A program made the position numbers and the translations under genes. A stretch of DNA of 64,000 nt from Peptoniphilus raoultii (GTDB lineage Bacteria; Bacillota; Clostridia; Tissierellales; Peptoniphilaceae). Position 1 is the first letter of the stretch; every line of letters begins with the position of its first letter. The notes under the pieces are model-generated. The model was not told the DNA's origin. It searched no databases and saw only the letters and a program-made list of their open reading frames with translations. The stretch lies in the NCBI RefSeq assembly GCF_900099555.1, contig NZ_FMWM01000002.1, forward strand, positions 1,175,629 through 1,239,628. Reading direction: 5' to 3'. Below, piece after piece: positions 38,590-47,002 of the stretch.

Positions 38590-38730
38590 TTATCTGTCTT
38601 TTTCTAAGTTTCTTTTGACTACATGCTCGATAATATCTTCAAATACTTCTTCAATCGGCTTTTTCCCTACATATACTCCCTTTGTTTCATAGTTGATTTT
38701 TCCACTTCGTTTTTTATTTTTTAATTCCAT
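38590..38730 (-). CDS. Small conserved protein of integrative elements
   Basis: A 46-residue basic protein starting MELKNKKRSGKINYETKGVY, followed by VGKKPIEEVFEDIIEHVVKR. Short proteins of this kind usually sit beside serine recombinase genes in integrative elements. The ribosome site is GGGGGAAATT. No function is known. It is probably debris of an older insertion, as its neighbours are broken. Confidence 0.5.
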   Translation of the reverse strand: MELKNKKRSGKINYETKGVYVGKKPIEEVFEDIIEHVVKRNLEKDR

Positions 38731-38760
38731 ATAATTTCCCCCTTTTGTTGCAATAATCAT

Positions 38761-38880
38761 AACCACCGGCTAAGCCGGTGGTTTGTTTTGCCCCTATAAG
38801 GGGCTGTTACCGGCAGCATTCCATGCTTTGAACTTTCTTTCTCGCACACCAATTTTCACAGCTGGTGCTAAAGCACCTTA
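38761..38880 (-). mobile_element. IS200/IS605-family terminal hairpin remnant
   Basis: A perfect 10-bp hairpin AACCACCGGC/GCCGGTGGTT (38761-38783) is followed by a CCCCT/AGGGG hairpin (38791-38803) and sequence down to a GGTGC/GCACC repeat near 38870. This arrangement matches the imperfect-palindrome ends that IS200/IS605 transposases recognise. No transposase gene is present, and only one end was seen. It has cut the 3' part of the small gene next to it. Confidence 0.5.
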
Positions 38881-38953
38881 TTTTTTTGCTTTTGTTTAAT
38901 TGCTCACCCGTAAACGGGTCTACAAATTCTTTAATACTTATTTGATCTGCCAT
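38807..38953 (-). pseudogene. Small element protein truncated by IS end
   Basis: A 48-codon frame begins MADQISIKEFVDPFTGEQLN and then runs into the IS200/IS605-like end, giving the cysteine-rich tail FSTSCENWCARKK. The first 24 residues look like a genuine element-borne protein. The tail is probably insertion sequence read in frame. Confidence 0.4.
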
Positions 38954-38976
38954 GTAATCTTCTTTTAATTGATTTT

Positions 38977-39105
38977 TTATATATTCTTGTAATCATTTTC
39001 TATTCTATTCTTAATTTTTGTATATTCCTTATCATTAATTAATTTATGATCATAAAGTCTACATAACATTGCAACTCTCATACTATAAATCTTTACTGCT
39101 TGCAT
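38977..39105 (-). CDS. Small SHOCT-like protein, possibly truncated
   Basis: A 42-residue frame beginning MQAVKIYSMRVAMLCRLYDH and continuing KLINDKEYTKIKNRIENDYK. The 'L-I-N-x-x-E-Y-x-x-I-K' pattern resembles SHOCT domains common in Firmicute integrative elements. TAGGAGGTTAAA precedes the ATG. It may have continued into the next frame before decay. Confidence 0.45.
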   Translation of the reverse strand: MQAVKIYSMRVAMLCRLYDHKLINDKEYTKIKNRIENDYKNI

Positions 39106-39230
39106 TTTAACCTCCTATGTAAGTTAATTTTTTACTTTGGTAAGTTCTTTAAATTTGCAATATACTAATCTCGCCTAATAAGTTTATAAATATCCACACT
39201 TCAAAGTATTTTTATTTTTATGGAAAGATG

Positions 39231-39660
39231 ACAAAATACCCCTCACTTTATAAAGTGAAATTTGCCTTTTTTGGTAACCAAAGTTTTTATTTTTCTATAG
39301 TATTTTTGAGTTTCAATGATTAATTTGAACATAAAAAGAGGACTTATGCTATTAGGCATAAATCCTCTAAAATGAAAGGAATTTGTTCATTCACTATATT
39401 TTAAATTTAATTTTTTATTATAATCACCAGTAGACATTAAATAATACATAGCAATGATCCAAACTATTTAATATATTTTCAATGACCTAAAAATTATTAT
39501 TTTAATTCCTGATTCTAAAATTATTCTCTTATATAACAAAGAAGCAACTATTAAGAATTGCTTAATAGAGGAATAGATTTCCGCTTCTACCTCAAAATCA
39601 AAAGGGATAAATTACCCCTACACTTTAATAGTGAAAATTTATCCCTCTTGGTAACCAGAT
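39231..39660. repeat. Two related hairpin repeats ending in TTGGTAACCA
   Basis: Copy 1 at about 39239-39295 contains the palindrome CACTTTATAAAGTG. Copy 2 at about 39605-39657 contains CACTTTAATAGTG inside a 10-bp outer stem GGGATAAATT/AATTTATCCC. Both begin near TACCCCT and end with TTGGTAACCA. Copy 2 lies just after the histidine kinase stop and may act as its terminator. The gap between copies has no gene but includes the perfect repeat CTATTAAG/CTTAATAG near 39551-39571. Confidence 0.6.
39337..39410 (+). repeat. Dispersed repeat, copy 1
   Basis: Contains a hairpin (AGAGGAcTTATGC/GGCATAAaTCCTCT) followed by AAAATGAAAG and ACTATATTT. A related copy in the same orientation is at 57981-58056. 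It lies in a 570-bp gene-free gap. Confidence 0.6.
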
Positions 39661-39682
39661 TTATTAATTTTCTAAAATATGC

Positions 39683-41020
39683 TTACTTTTTAAATACCAT
39701 TTTTACTTCAGCACCATTCCCTTGATCATCACAATTATTTAGTAACAATTGTCCTTTGTTAGTTTCAAGTATTTTCGCAACAATTGAAAGTCCCAAACCA
39801 TGTACATTATTATCATACATTTTCGTTGATACAAATTTTTCTCTTACATCATAAAGAATATCATTATTAAATCCATCGCCTTGATCCCTAACGACAATTG
39901 TATAGTCGTCTATATAATCATAAAAACCGATAAATATAGTAGAGCCCACTGGAGAGTTCTCAATTGCATTATTTACTAAATTTTGTATCGCAATAGAAAT
40001 TGCATTTTTATCTAATTTAATATTACTTGCATCATACGAAAGAATTGATATGCTAAAACCTTTAAGTTTACAAATACTAGTCACAATTTTTAACCAATAA
40101 TCTAAAACTTCTTTTGATACAACTTCATTTGGAGATTCCATAAAATCAGAAAATTCATTTAGTTTTTTTAAAAAAGATTCCAATCTCTCCACACCATTTA
40201 GAGCATCTTCTGCTCTTTCAAGAACATTTTCCTGATCTTCTTTTAATAATTCAATATTCCCTTTGATTAGAGTAATCGGAGTCCTTACATCATGAGTAAT
40301 CGATTCAATCATCTCTTTTTGTGTCATCTGCATATTCCATTGTTTTTCTAATGATTCTTTTAAGCTCCTTGCCATTCTATCTATCGAATCCAATACTCCT
40401 GAAATTTCTGTATAATCAGAATGCTCTATTTCAAATTCTAATTGTAATTTTTCAATATTATAATTAGCCCTAGATATCTTTCTAATTTCACTCCTTAATT
40501 CCCTTGTCAAATTACTTATTAAATAAATAAATCCGATTAGCCATAGACAAAACACGCTTATAAAAAATACCAATTCAAAATTTCTAATTATTTTATACAC
40601 ATTTGGATTGGAAGGTATAGCACTAATTTTATATTTTATGATCAAATCTTTATTACCATTTTTAAAAGCCTTAAATACATCTGAACCTATTATTTGATCC
40701 TTTGAAGATTTTCCTTTTTGCAATGCCTCACTTATTTTTTGATTGTAGCGTTCATCGATCGTATTTTGTATAATTTCTCCATTATCTCTTAATTGATATT
40801 CATAAAAAAATGGTATTTTATCAATTTCCCAATTTTCTTTTAGAAATTCATATTTCACTGTATCCGAATTCATTTCAGCATAATTTGCAGGATATACTAC
40901 CCTATTGTTAATTAAGACGTCTAGAAGCACATAGGAAAATAAAATCATAAATAGTAAAAAAAACAATTCTAAAATGGCAAATTTACTAATTAAATAAGTT
41001 AAACTTTTTTTATTTCCCAT
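39683..41020 (-). CDS. Sensor histidine kinase
   Basis: About 445 residues. A membrane helix at about 10-35 and another near 155-175 flank an extracytoplasmic sensor of about 120 residues. The HisKA motif is SITHDVRTPITLIKG with the phospho-accepting histidine. The ATPase has NLVNNAIENSP (N box), VRDQGDGF (G1) and HGLGLSIVAKI (G2). ATG at 41020 follows GGGGAGTAGG, inside the end of the response regulator gene, so the two are coupled. It likely senses a peptide antibiotic, as judged from the ABC genes upstream. Confidence 0.88.
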   Translation of the reverse strand: MGNKKSLTYLISKFAILELFFLLFMILFSYVLLDVLINNRVVYPANYAEMNSDTVKYEFLKENWEIDKIPFFYEYQLRDNGEIIQNTIDERYNQKISEALQKGKSSKDQIIGSDVFKAFKNGNKDLIIKYKISAIPSNPNVYKIIRNFELVFFISVFCLWLIGFIYLISNLTRELRSEIRKISRANYNIEKLQLEFEIEHSDYTEISGVLDSIDRMARSLKESLEKQWNMQMTQKEMIESITHDVRTPITLIKGNIELLKEDQENVLERAEDALNGVERLESFLKKLNEFSDFMESPNEVVSKEVLDYWLKIVTSICKLKGFSISILSYDASNIKLDKNAISIAIQNLVNNAIENSPVGSTIFIGFYDYIDDYTIVVRDQGDGFNNDILYDVREKFVSTKMYDNNVHGLGLSIVAKILETNKGQLLLNNCDDQGNGAEVKMVFKK

Positions 41021-41667
41021 TGATAACCTACTCCCCAAATAGTTTTAACTGGATCTATATGAAATCCAGCAAATTTTTCTCTTATTTTTTTTATTCTTTC
41101 CGTAATAGAAGTTGAACTATCACCCTCAGCATCATATCCATAAATTGTTGTGTAAATCTTTTCTTTAGTAAAAACCTGGTTTCTATTTTTTAAAAGTAAT
41201 TCACATATTTCATATTCACTTTTGGTAAGAGTAATTTCATTTTCCTTAAAATATATTTTTTTAGACAACAAGTCACAAGAAATTGGATAATCAATTATTC
41301 TACTGTGCTTATCTCTATTTTCTCTTCTAATATGTGCTGCAACTCTCGCCCTTATTTCAGATACAGAAAATGGCTTTGTAACATAATCATCTGCCCCTAA
41401 GGCAAACCCCTCTATCTTATCCTTTTCAAAACTTTTAGCCGTCAACAAGATAATCGGCGCATCTATCAATTCTCTATATCGTGATAAGAATTCAAATCCA
41501 TCCATTTCATCCATCATGACATCAAGAATAATCAAATTATATTTAGTTAGCTGTTCAGGAACGATTTTTTCAGCTGCATCACAAAGGTCAACATTGTATT
41601 CTTTTTTAAAAGTCATATCTAAAAGTCGCAATAAATCTTTATCATCATCTATGATTAATAAGTTCAT
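40999..41667 (-). CDS. OmpR-family response regulator
   Basis: A 222-residue regulator with an N-terminal receiver (LIIDDDKD acidic pocket, LIILDVMMD phospho-acceptor aspartate, LLTAKS, and the lysine in YVTKPFS). It has a C-terminal winged-helix DNA-binding domain (LTKSEYEICELLL ... KIYTTIYG). The frame is open upstream to 41724, but GGAGGAGTAGA places the ATG at 41667. It lies 1 bp after the permease gene, in an operon ABC-permease-permease-regulator-kinase. Confidence 0.92.
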   Translation of the reverse strand: MNLLIIDDDKDLLRLLDMTFKKEYNVDLCDAAEKIVPEQLTKYNLIILDVMMDEMDGFEFLSRYRELIDAPIILLTAKSFEKDKIEGFALGADDYVTKPFSVSEIRARVAAHIRRENRDKHSRIIDYPISCDLLSKKIYFKENEITLTKSEYEICELLLKNRNQVFTKEKIYTTIYGYDAEGDSSTSITERIKKIREKFAGFHIDPVKTIWGVGYQWEIKKV

Positions 41668-41668
41668 T

Positions 41669-42397
41669 CTACTCCTCCATTTTATTAATACCATCCCATC
41701 TATTATACCAACTATTAAATACACCTATAAAAAATACAGTAACTATTACTGATAATACTAAAAAAATCATAACAACACGACTGGTAACTTCATGACTTGT
41801 ATAAGCGAAAATAAGTTTTATCGGCCAAACAAAAGGTAATAAATACCAAACATTATCGCCCAATTCTGTGGTTCCTAACAAAATTCCTGATAGTGTTAAA
41901 AAAACTCCGACTAGTATACTACCAGAAAAACCTAATTTCAAACTTAAAAATTGATAAACAGGAATCATTGGTATTAACATAATTGTTCCAATAAAAAAGC
42001 ATAAAACTGTACTTATATAATTAAGCTCGACTTTTTCAATCCCTATTAATATCATTACCAAGACAGATATAAATTCTATGATAAATAGTAATATAGAGAT
42101 GTAAATAGATTTAGAAAAGAATATTTTTTTCCTACTAATCCCTGTACTTAAATCATTTGCAAAATTTCCAGCGATCTTATCAACTTCATATATCATTGGG
42201 ATATAAAAACTTATCGAAAAATTCGCTAAAATTATATATATGCAAAAAAACACTTCCATTTCCTTTCCGATTAATCCTTTTGAATTTATCGCATAGATAC
42301 CATAAATCAAAGAAAATAGAATTGGACATAAAAAAGTCATCAGTCTTACTGGTGTCCTTCTACTTCTAAGCCAATATGATGATATTATATTATACAA
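41669..42397 (-). CDS. ABC-2 permease, bacteriocin-immunity type (second subunit)
   Basis: A 242-residue membrane protein with six hydrophobic segments. It resembles the EpiE/MutG- or BcrB-type permeases paired with lantibiotic-immunity ATPases. Start is TTG with AAGGAG 8 bp upstream, overlapping the end of the preceding permease gene by 8 bp. The two permeases and the ATPase would form one exporter or immunity complex. Substrate is inferred only from arrangement. Confidence 0.72.
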   Translation of the reverse strand: MYNIISSYWLRSRRTPVRLMTFLCPILFSLIYGIYAINSKGLIGKEMEVFFCIYIILANFSISFYIPMIYEVDKIAGNFANDLSTGISRKKIFFSKSIYISILLFIIEFISVLVMILIGIEKVELNYISTVLCFFIGTIMLIPMIPVYQFLSLKLGFSGSILVGVFLTLSGILLGTTELGDNVWYLLPFVWPIKLIFAYTSHEVTSRVVMIFLVLSVIVTVFFIGVFNSWYNRWDGINKMEE

Positions 42398-43151
42398 AGC
42401 ATTTACTCCTTTTGTTTTTTATTAAAAGATTTAATGTTAACACAACTGCATAGACAACAATACTTAAAAACAATCCTAAGTATGTTGACTCCATGTTCAT
42501 TAGTTCAGAGCCATTCTCAAGAAAAGTGCCATTTGGATGTACTCCAACAACTGGGCTAAGCATTCGCAAGTTATATGACCATGGAAATAAAATCCAACTA
42601 TTTGTTACCGCAATCACAGCTGATGGATATGTCAACACAAAATTCAACAATATAAGAATAGCTTTCTTTTCTACAAGTCCATATATCAAAAAAGATAAAA
42701 CAACTACTGGTAAACTTCCAATAAAAAGGCAAACAGTAGCCATAATTAATTGACTTAGCGATATTCTTTCACCTAGAAAAAATGTAGCAACAGTAAACAT
42801 TAATATTGTCGATACTACTATAATAGTAAACAATTCAGCTACAATAATAATATTTTTCGCCAATTCCATTTTTGCAAAACTTAAATTTTTACTTTTTTGT
42901 AAAACAATATGTTCTCTTTTTTCTTTACCGCTTATATTCACAACTAGTAAACTCAAAACTATTGGGAGAATTAAAAGTGGGTACCAATTAAAAGAAGTTG
43001 CCAATATATAACTTTTTCCTTCTGGGCTCTTCCCCATCAAACTAACCATAGCTATATTAAATAAAACAAAAATTATAGGTACAATTATTCCCAATTTAAA
43101 GTTAGCAGATCTTTTTTCTTTCATTAACTCTGTTTTAATATAACTAATCAT
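42390..43151 (-). CDS. ABC-2 permease, bacteriocin-immunity type (first subunit)
   Basis: A 253-residue protein with six membrane segments. The start MISYIKTELMKEKRSANFKL is typical of lantibiotic-immunity permeases (EpiG/MutE/BcrB-like), followed by an ABC-2 pattern including GKEKREHIVLQKS. It overlaps the ATPase gene by 8 bp and the next permease by 8 bp. It probably protects the membrane from a peptide antibiotic or bacitracin-like compound. Confidence 0.75.
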   Translation of the reverse strand: MISYIKTELMKEKRSANFKLGIIVPIIFVLFNIAMVSLMGKSPEGKSYILATSFNWYPLLILPIVLSLLVVNISGKEKREHIVLQKSKNLSFAKMELAKNIIIVAELFTIIVVSTILMFTVATFFLGERISLSQLIMATVCLFIGSLPVVVLSFLIYGLVEKKAILILLNFVLTYPSAVIAVTNSWILFPWSYNLRMLSPVVGVHPNGTFLENGSELMNMESTYLGLFLSIVVYAVVLTLNLLIKNKRSKCFV

Positions 43152-43848
43152 TATTTTTCACATCCTTTTTTATCATTTCTAAAAATAGCTTCTCCAAATC
43201 AATCTCATCTGAGTTATTAGCTTCATAAATGAGATGTCCATTATTAATAATTCCTATCTTATCTGCTATCTGCTCTATCTCACTCAAAATATGACTTGAA
43301 ATAATTACTGTAATTCCTTTTTTAGAAAACTCTTTTATCAATTCTCTTAATTCTTGGATTCCCAAAGGATCTAATCCATTTGTTGGTTCATCAAGTATTA
43401 ATAATTCTGGATTATTTATAAGCGCCATTGCGATTCCAAGTCTTTGTTTCATACCTAATGAAAAATTTCTTGCCAATTTTTTATTTGTGTTTTCTAAACC
43501 AACTATTTTTAACACATAGTCAATTCTTCTTTTGTCAATATTTAATAATACTGTTAAAACTTCTAGGTTTTCATATGCTGTTAAATTTGGATAGATAGCA
43601 GGATGCTCTATGATAGCTCCAACTTTTTTTAAATCTTCTGTACACATGCTTTTTCCTTCAAAAAAAATATCCCCCGATGTACAATTCATAACTTTAGTAA
43701 TTATTTTTAATAGTGTTGATTTGCCAGCACCGTTTGGTCCTAATAATCCATATATCTTTCCTTTTTCTACTTTAATTGATACATTTTCAAGTATCATTTG
43801 TTCTTTGATTTTCTTTGTTAAATTTCTTGTTTCAAGCATAATTTCCAT
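43144..43848 (-). CDS. ABC transporter ATP-binding protein, BcrA/lantibiotic-immunity type
   Basis: A 234-residue ATPase with Walker A GPNGAGKSTLLK (about 36-47), signature NFSLGMKQRLGIAMAL (about 130-145) and Walker B LLILDEPTNGLDP (about 152-164). The LGMKQR variant is characteristic of BcrA/NisF/MutF-type immunity ATPases. GGAGGAATAAT precedes the ATG. It is the first gene of a five-gene operon with two permeases and a two-component system. No structural peptide gene is visible, so this is probably a resistance module. Confidence 0.88.
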   Translation of the reverse strand: MEIMLETRNLTKKIKEQMILENVSIKVEKGKIYGLLGPNGAGKSTLLKIITKVMNCTSGDIFFEGKSMCTEDLKKVGAIIEHPAIYPNLTAYENLEVLTVLLNIDKRRIDYVLKIVGLENTNKKLARNFSLGMKQRLGIAMALINNPELLILDEPTNGLDPLGIQELRELIKEFSKKGITVIISSHILSEIEQIADKIGIINNGHLIYEANNSDEIDLEKLFLEMIKKDVKNND

Positions 43849-43970
43849 ATATTATTCCTCCATTTCTTATGTAATCAATTCTAACAATAAAAAATAACCA
43901 AATTATAATTACGGTATTTTTTGAAAAAAATATATAAACTTTGAAAGGAGCTTTGAAAGAAGCAAGCACA

Positions 43971-43990
43971 GTAAGTGTACGGACACTTAC
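43971..43990. repeat. Perfect inverted repeat upstream of the mobC remnant
   Basis: GTAAGTGT, spacer ACGG, ACACTTAC. It lies about 180 bp before the oriT-like hairpin and may belong to the transfer-origin region of the old element. Sequence from 44011 (TTTACGGAATGCTCC) recurs near 57109. Confidence 0.5.
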
Positions 43991-44146
43991 GAAAAAATTA
44001 ATGGAGCAGACCTTTACGGAATGCTCCATTTTTTTACGCACCTAACCACACGAAAGTTTACTTGAGTGTTTGGTAAGTGCTATGCAAGGACTTCCCAAGA
44101 GCTAATATAGTTAGTGATTGGTTGAAGTCTACTGCTAATTTTTACC

Positions 44147-44198
44147 TTGTTAGGGAGAACCCTAAGACCCCGAAATATATTTTATAAAGGAGAATAAA
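44147..44198 (+). other. Candidate oriT/regulatory segment, copy 1
   Basis: The hairpin TTAGGG-AGAA-CCCTAA (44150-44165) is followed by GACCCCGAAATATATTTTATAAA and mobC. The same segment precedes the intact mobC at 57138. Position beside a relaxosome gene suggests an origin-of-transfer element; this is inference. Confidence 0.4.
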
Positions 44199-44411
44199 AT
44201 TGCAAATAGATTTAGAAATGAAAGAGTAGAAATAAAACTTACTAAAGAAGAAAAAGAAGTTTTTGAAAAGAAAATGAAACTTGCAAACTGCAAAACTATG
44301 TCCCACTTTCTTAGAAAATGCGTATTAGAAAAAGAAATTTATGTTATAGATTTAGAACCATTTAGAAACCTACAATGGCTACTTTCAAATTCAACAAATA
44401 ATATAAATTAG
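44199..44411 (+). pseudogene. MobC relaxosome protein pseudogene
   Basis: About 70 codons nearly matching the first 70 of the intact gene at 57190. The start ATG has become ATT, and a CAG codon has become TAG at 44409-44411. After that point similarity to the other copy stops. Many third-position differences show the two copies diverged before decay rather than by a recent duplication. Confidence 0.75.
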
Positions 44412-44565
44412 ATAGAATTGTTATATAAATTACAAAATTAAATAATTAAAATTTTCTGTTTTGGGTTCAGCAAACTATTATCATAAAAAAACTTAACAAT
44501 ACACATTGCTTATTTAAAAATATTTTTCTTACTATTTTAATATTCCAGAAATATTATAGATGTTA

Positions 44566-45462
44566 TTATACGGATAATCTTTCTCTAATATAAGAAATCA
44601 ATTCTGGTGGTGTATCTGCATATGAAGACAATTCTGAAATTATGTCAGATAAATTAGCATGTATTTTTCTTTTTTTAGAAAAATATTTTCTATTATATTT
44701 TTTACCTGCATCTTGAAATACATCTCTAAAAACGGGTGTTAGTGCTTGAGTAAAATACTTCCCTCTTATTTTGCTTACTGGATTTAATCTTAAATTTTCT
44801 ATCTCTTTATTGATTTCAGACTCATTAATTTCAAGTGAATTTTTAACTAATTTCTCAAGAACTTGTATTTGACAAATATTCTTAATGTTACTATATTCTT
44901 TTAAATTTGACATTTGTGTATGCTCAACACTATGTTTAGATTTTTTGATTTGTAATGAATACAAAGCATTTGCGTAAATAATTTCTTCAATAATTTTATC
45001 TCTTCTACTTGTTATATGATTATAAACAACTTTAAAGTCTAAATTATCATCTTCATTTTCTTCAGAAATCCCAATTATTCCTATTAATATTCTCTTTATT
45101 GCAGAATTCGTAAAATAATTATTCTCTATTGAATAGGACGATGTTACATATATACTATCAGGTATATTATCATTATTGTCATAATCACGATCTATAAAAT
45201 ACATATTCTTTTTTAAATCTTCAATCGCGGTTTGATTTGAAATCATATTATGAACTACTATAACATTATTTTTACAATTACAATGAAAAACACTATATTC
45301 TTTGTCCAAAATATACGAAGATATTCTACTAATATAATACTTAAAATCATCCTTGCCTTCAAAAAATAAAAATATGTCTTTCTTACTCTTTGAGGTTATA
45401 TAACTTTGAAAAATAGACTCTATACAGTCAGATTCATTCTCCATAAAATTCAATAAATCCAC
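44566..45462 (-). CDS. DUF4435 (TOPRIM-like) protein, PARIS AriB-like effector
   Basis: A 298-residue protein of the DUF4435 family. The TOPRIM-like metal residues are E35 in FLFFEGKDDFKYY and D91-D93 in YFIDRDYDN, and SIENNYFT (about 107-114) is another family signature. It lies 4 bp after an AAA ATPase gene. An ATPase plus a DUF4435 protein defines PARIS anti-phage systems, where AriB is the nuclease effector released by AriA. AAGGAGGTGTAGACC places a GTG start at 45462 rather than the longer frame to 45549. PARIS identity is a close-family inference. Confidence 0.78.
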   Translation of the reverse strand: MDLLNFMENESDCIESIFQSYITSKSKKDIFLFFEGKDDFKYYISRISSYILDKEYSVFHCNCKNNVIVVHNMISNQTAIEDLKKNMYFIDRDYDNNDNIPDSIYVTSSYSIENNYFTNSAIKRILIGIIGISEENEDDNLDFKVVYNHITSRRDKIIEEIIYANALYSLQIKKSKHSVEHTQMSNLKEYSNIKNICQIQVLEKLVKNSLEINESEINKEIENLRLNPVSKIRGKYFTQALTPVFRDVFQDAGKKYNRKYFSKKRKIHANLSDIISELSSYADTPPELISYIRERLSV

Positions 45463-45466
45463 AGGT

Positions 45467-47002
45467 CTACACCTCCTTATACTTATCAAGTTCAATAACG
45501 AATTTTCTGTATTCATTTTTGAATATAAAAGGAGAATGTGTCGTTGCAATCATTAATCCAATTTTTTGGGAGTCAAAAATATCTTTCAAGAATTCTTTCT
45601 GCCACTCTATTGATAGTGATATCTCTGGTTCATCAATTATAAATATACAAGGTGTTACTACATCCAAATAAACTTTAGAGAAAATGGAAATCACCTGTTT
45701 CTCTCCTGAAGATAAATCTTCAAAATCAATTTTTCTATTATTAAAATCATAAACATTCATTGTTAAAAGTGATTCATCATATACTATTTTTTTACCAGAT
45801 AAATACTTTGTACAAACATCAGAAAATTTTCTAAGTTTTGAATCTAATGGTTTTTGTTCATCATATATTTTTACTAATTTTTGTAAATAATATAATAAAA
45901 ATTCTATATTAGGCATTAGTTTGCTTTTTGCTGAATTATTGATGAAATTTTTTAAGCTATCAATATTATCGATCCTTTCCTCGCCAATTCTTTTTATTAT
46001 TACATCTACTTTATGCATATTGATACTATTATATTCACTAAGATATTCTCTTACATTTTTCTTCAATAGCTCACTAATGATATTTGCATTCATTTCTATA
46101 TATGCTGTATTTGCATCTTTTCTCATTTTACTTAACAAATTACCTATTCTATTCTTGACATCATTCATTCCAAATCCCATGTATTTTGGTGATAACTCAT
46201 ATCTATTGTACTCATCTCTACGATTTATAAAAACTTTATCCAAACCAACTTCCACTCTTCTGTATGTTGGATAAAAAAGAATGTCTTCTTCTAGAGCATC
46301 TTTTATTTTATACAAAATTCTAGAAAGATCCTCATATTGTAATTCTTTTAATTCTTGCAATATATACATAATTTTCTTATTTTTAATTAAGTCAATCCCA
46401 TCATCAAAATATCTATAGGTCAATTCCTCAATTAGATCTAAATCAATATATTGTTTATATTCAAAATCTTTCCTTATTTTTATGGAATAACTTCTTGGCA
46501 AATACATAGACACTTCTTCAAGTAGATTTGCTATTCTTCTAGAATATTTATTGTTTTTACTATTAACTTGAAAATATTGTTCTCGATCGATTTCATATTT
46601 TTCTCCGGAAATACTAACAGTCACTTTTTTAAAATTAATATCCATTAATATATTTCTATCGCTAGTCAAAATTGCAACTATTATATTCAATATAGTTGTT
46701 TTACCAACACCATTTTCAGATACCCATATAGAAATATCATCTTTAAAATTAATCAAATAATTATACTTTCCAAATAGTCCTTCTATTTTTATACTTTCAA
46801 GAGATGTTAAATTAATATGATTGTTCAATTTTTTATTAATATTTATCTTATTTAAAACATCTATTATATCTTTATCATTTAGATCAATCTTATCTAAATC
46901 ACTTAGTGAATCAATGTCATTTAATAGTAAATAGTTCCTTAATTGTTCATTTGTAAGTGCATATTCCTTAGCTATTTCATCTATACTTCCATATTTTTTC
47001 AC
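45467..47002 (-). CDS. AAA/ABC-type ATPase, PARIS AriA-like, with extra N-terminal HTH-like region
   Basis: A 511-residue ATPase of the AAA_15/AAA_21 (OLD-like) class. Walker A is ENGVGKTT (about 96-103), the ABC-type signature LSSGEKQ (430-436), Walker B IFIIDEPE (about 453-460) and the H-loop TTHSP (about 487-491). Residues 1-60 look like a small helical, HTH-like add-on before the ATPase. It starts at GTG with AAGGAGGATATATAA upstream. In PARIS the ATPase forms a sensing assembly that holds AriB until a phage trigger appears. No TOPRIM is fused, so it is not GajA. Confidence 0.8.
   Translation of the reverse strand: MKKYGSIDEIAKEYALTNEQLRNYLLLNDIDSLSDLDKIDLNDKDIIDVLNKININKKLNNHINLTSLESIKIEGLFGKYNYLINFKDDISIWVSENGVGKTTILNIIVAILTSDRNILMDINFKKVTVSISGEKYEIDREQYFQVNSKNNKYSRRIANLLEEVSMYLPRSYSIKIRKDFEYKQYIDLDLIEELTYRYFDDGIDLIKNKKIMYILQELKELQYEDLSRILYKIKDALEEDILFYPTYRRVEVGLDKVFINRRDEYNRYELSPKYMGFGMNDVKNRIGNLLSKMRKDANTAYIEMNANIISELLKKNVREYLSEYNSINMHKVDVIIKRIGEERIDNIDSLKNFINNSAKSKLMPNIEFLLYYLQKLVKIYDEQKPLDSKLRKFSDVCTKYLSGKKIVYDESLLTMNVYDFNNRKIDFEDLSSGEKQVISIFSKVYLDVVTPCIFIIDEPEISLSIEWQKEFLKDIFDSQKIGLMIATTHSPFIFKNEYRKFVIELDKYKEV

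Noticed and set aside
38755..38805. Ordinary rho-independent terminator
   Set aside because: The two consecutive hairpins lack a proper T-run and sit at the edge of a truncated gene, which better fits an IS200/IS605 end.
45467..47002. Gabija GajA or solo OLD nuclease
   Set aside because: The ATPase lacks a fused TOPRIM domain and is followed by a separate DUF4435 protein, with no UvrD-like GajB.
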